A stretch of 5,253 nucleotides of DNA. It comes from an uncultured Ruminococcus sp. Its GTDB lineage: Bacteria; Bacillota; Clostridia; Oscillospirales; Ruminococcaceae. A program made the position numbers and the translations under genes. Shown here one piece after another: positions 5,223 to 5,253 of this stretch. A model generated the notes under the pieces. It saw only the letters and a list, made by a program, of their open reading frames with translations. It had not been told where the DNA came from and ran no database searches. The stretch covers positions 1-5,253 of the forward strand of contig UQEM01000160.1 of the NCBI GenBank assembly GCA_900540005.1, written 5' to 3'. Each line of letters opens with the position of its first letter. Positions within the stretch are counted from its first letter, which is position 1.

Positions 5223-5253
5223 AAGATAATATGCAGATTTTCGAGCATAAATT

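Larger units (their letters stand above)
4918..5253. other. Intergenic region with divergent promoters, no convincing gene
   Basis: This AT-rich stretch holds the rnfC ribosome binding site (4923-4930), the rnf promoters, a Rex-like inverted repeat, a rightward promoter and two further inverted repeats. I found no open frame with a start codon, ribosome binding site and useful length on either strand. An ATG at 5231 stays open to the window edge (MQIFEHK) but has no well-spaced Shine-Dalgarno sequence, so whether it starts the next gene cannot be decided here. Confidence 0.7.

Noticed and set aside
5215..5230. Second TTGACA with nearby GATAAT as a promoter
   Set aside because: The spacing is only 4 bp, and no -10 is found 16-18 bp downstream.
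1..5253. CRISPR arrays, tRNA or rRNA genes, insertion sequences
   Set aside because: No regular repeats, cloverleaf sequences, transposase frames or terminal inverted repeats were seen.

Overview
The window carries one complete minus-strand operon for an Rnf complex, the membrane ferredoxin:NAD+ oxidoreductase that couples electron transfer to Na+ or H+ pumping. In transcription order (right to left) the genes are rnfC, rnfD, rnfG, rnfE, rnfA and rnfB. This is the usual gene order of anaerobic Firmicutes. Strong AAGGAGG-type ribosome binding sites, AT-rich sigma-A-like promoters, moderate GC content and a long multi-cluster RnfB suggest a Clostridia member. A Ruminococcus/Oscillospiraceae-type gut anaerobe is a guess from general resemblance, not shown by the sequence.

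Layout. Positions 1-42 may hold the tail of a convergent plus-strand gene, with a stop at 40-42. A perfect 12-bp hairpin with T runs on both strands (41-69) ends the rnf operon and could also end that convergent gene. The six genes fill 71-4917 with almost no spacing. rnfD/rnfG, rnfG/rnfE and rnfE/rnfA overlap by 11, 8 and 4 nt. At rnfC/rnfD and rnfA/rnfB the stop codon of the first gene lies inside the ribosome binding site of the next. rnfE and rnfA start with GTG.

Positions 4918-5253 contain no convincing gene. They hold the operon's promoter region: a TTGAAT-17-TATAAT promoter plus a second, extended -10. Just upstream is an 18-bp inverted repeat resembling the operator of the NADH-sensing repressor Rex. 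Further right, a near-consensus promoter (TTGACA-17-TGATATAAA) fires rightward, giving a leader of at least about 115 nt for a gene beyond the window.

How the genes work together: RnfB receives electrons from reduced ferredoxin through many Fe-S clusters. RnfA and RnfE carry the intramembrane iron site. RnfD and RnfG carry covalent FMN. RnfC is the cytoplasmic NAD(H)/FMN/Fe-S module. All key residues I could check are present, so the complex looks functional. No flavin transferase gene (apbE/ftp) is present here, so FMN attachment must depend on a gene elsewhere.

I see no undescribed multi-gene system. The points most worth a second look are the cysteine-rich C-terminal tail of RnfE, the Rex-like operator, and the divergent promoter with its leader.
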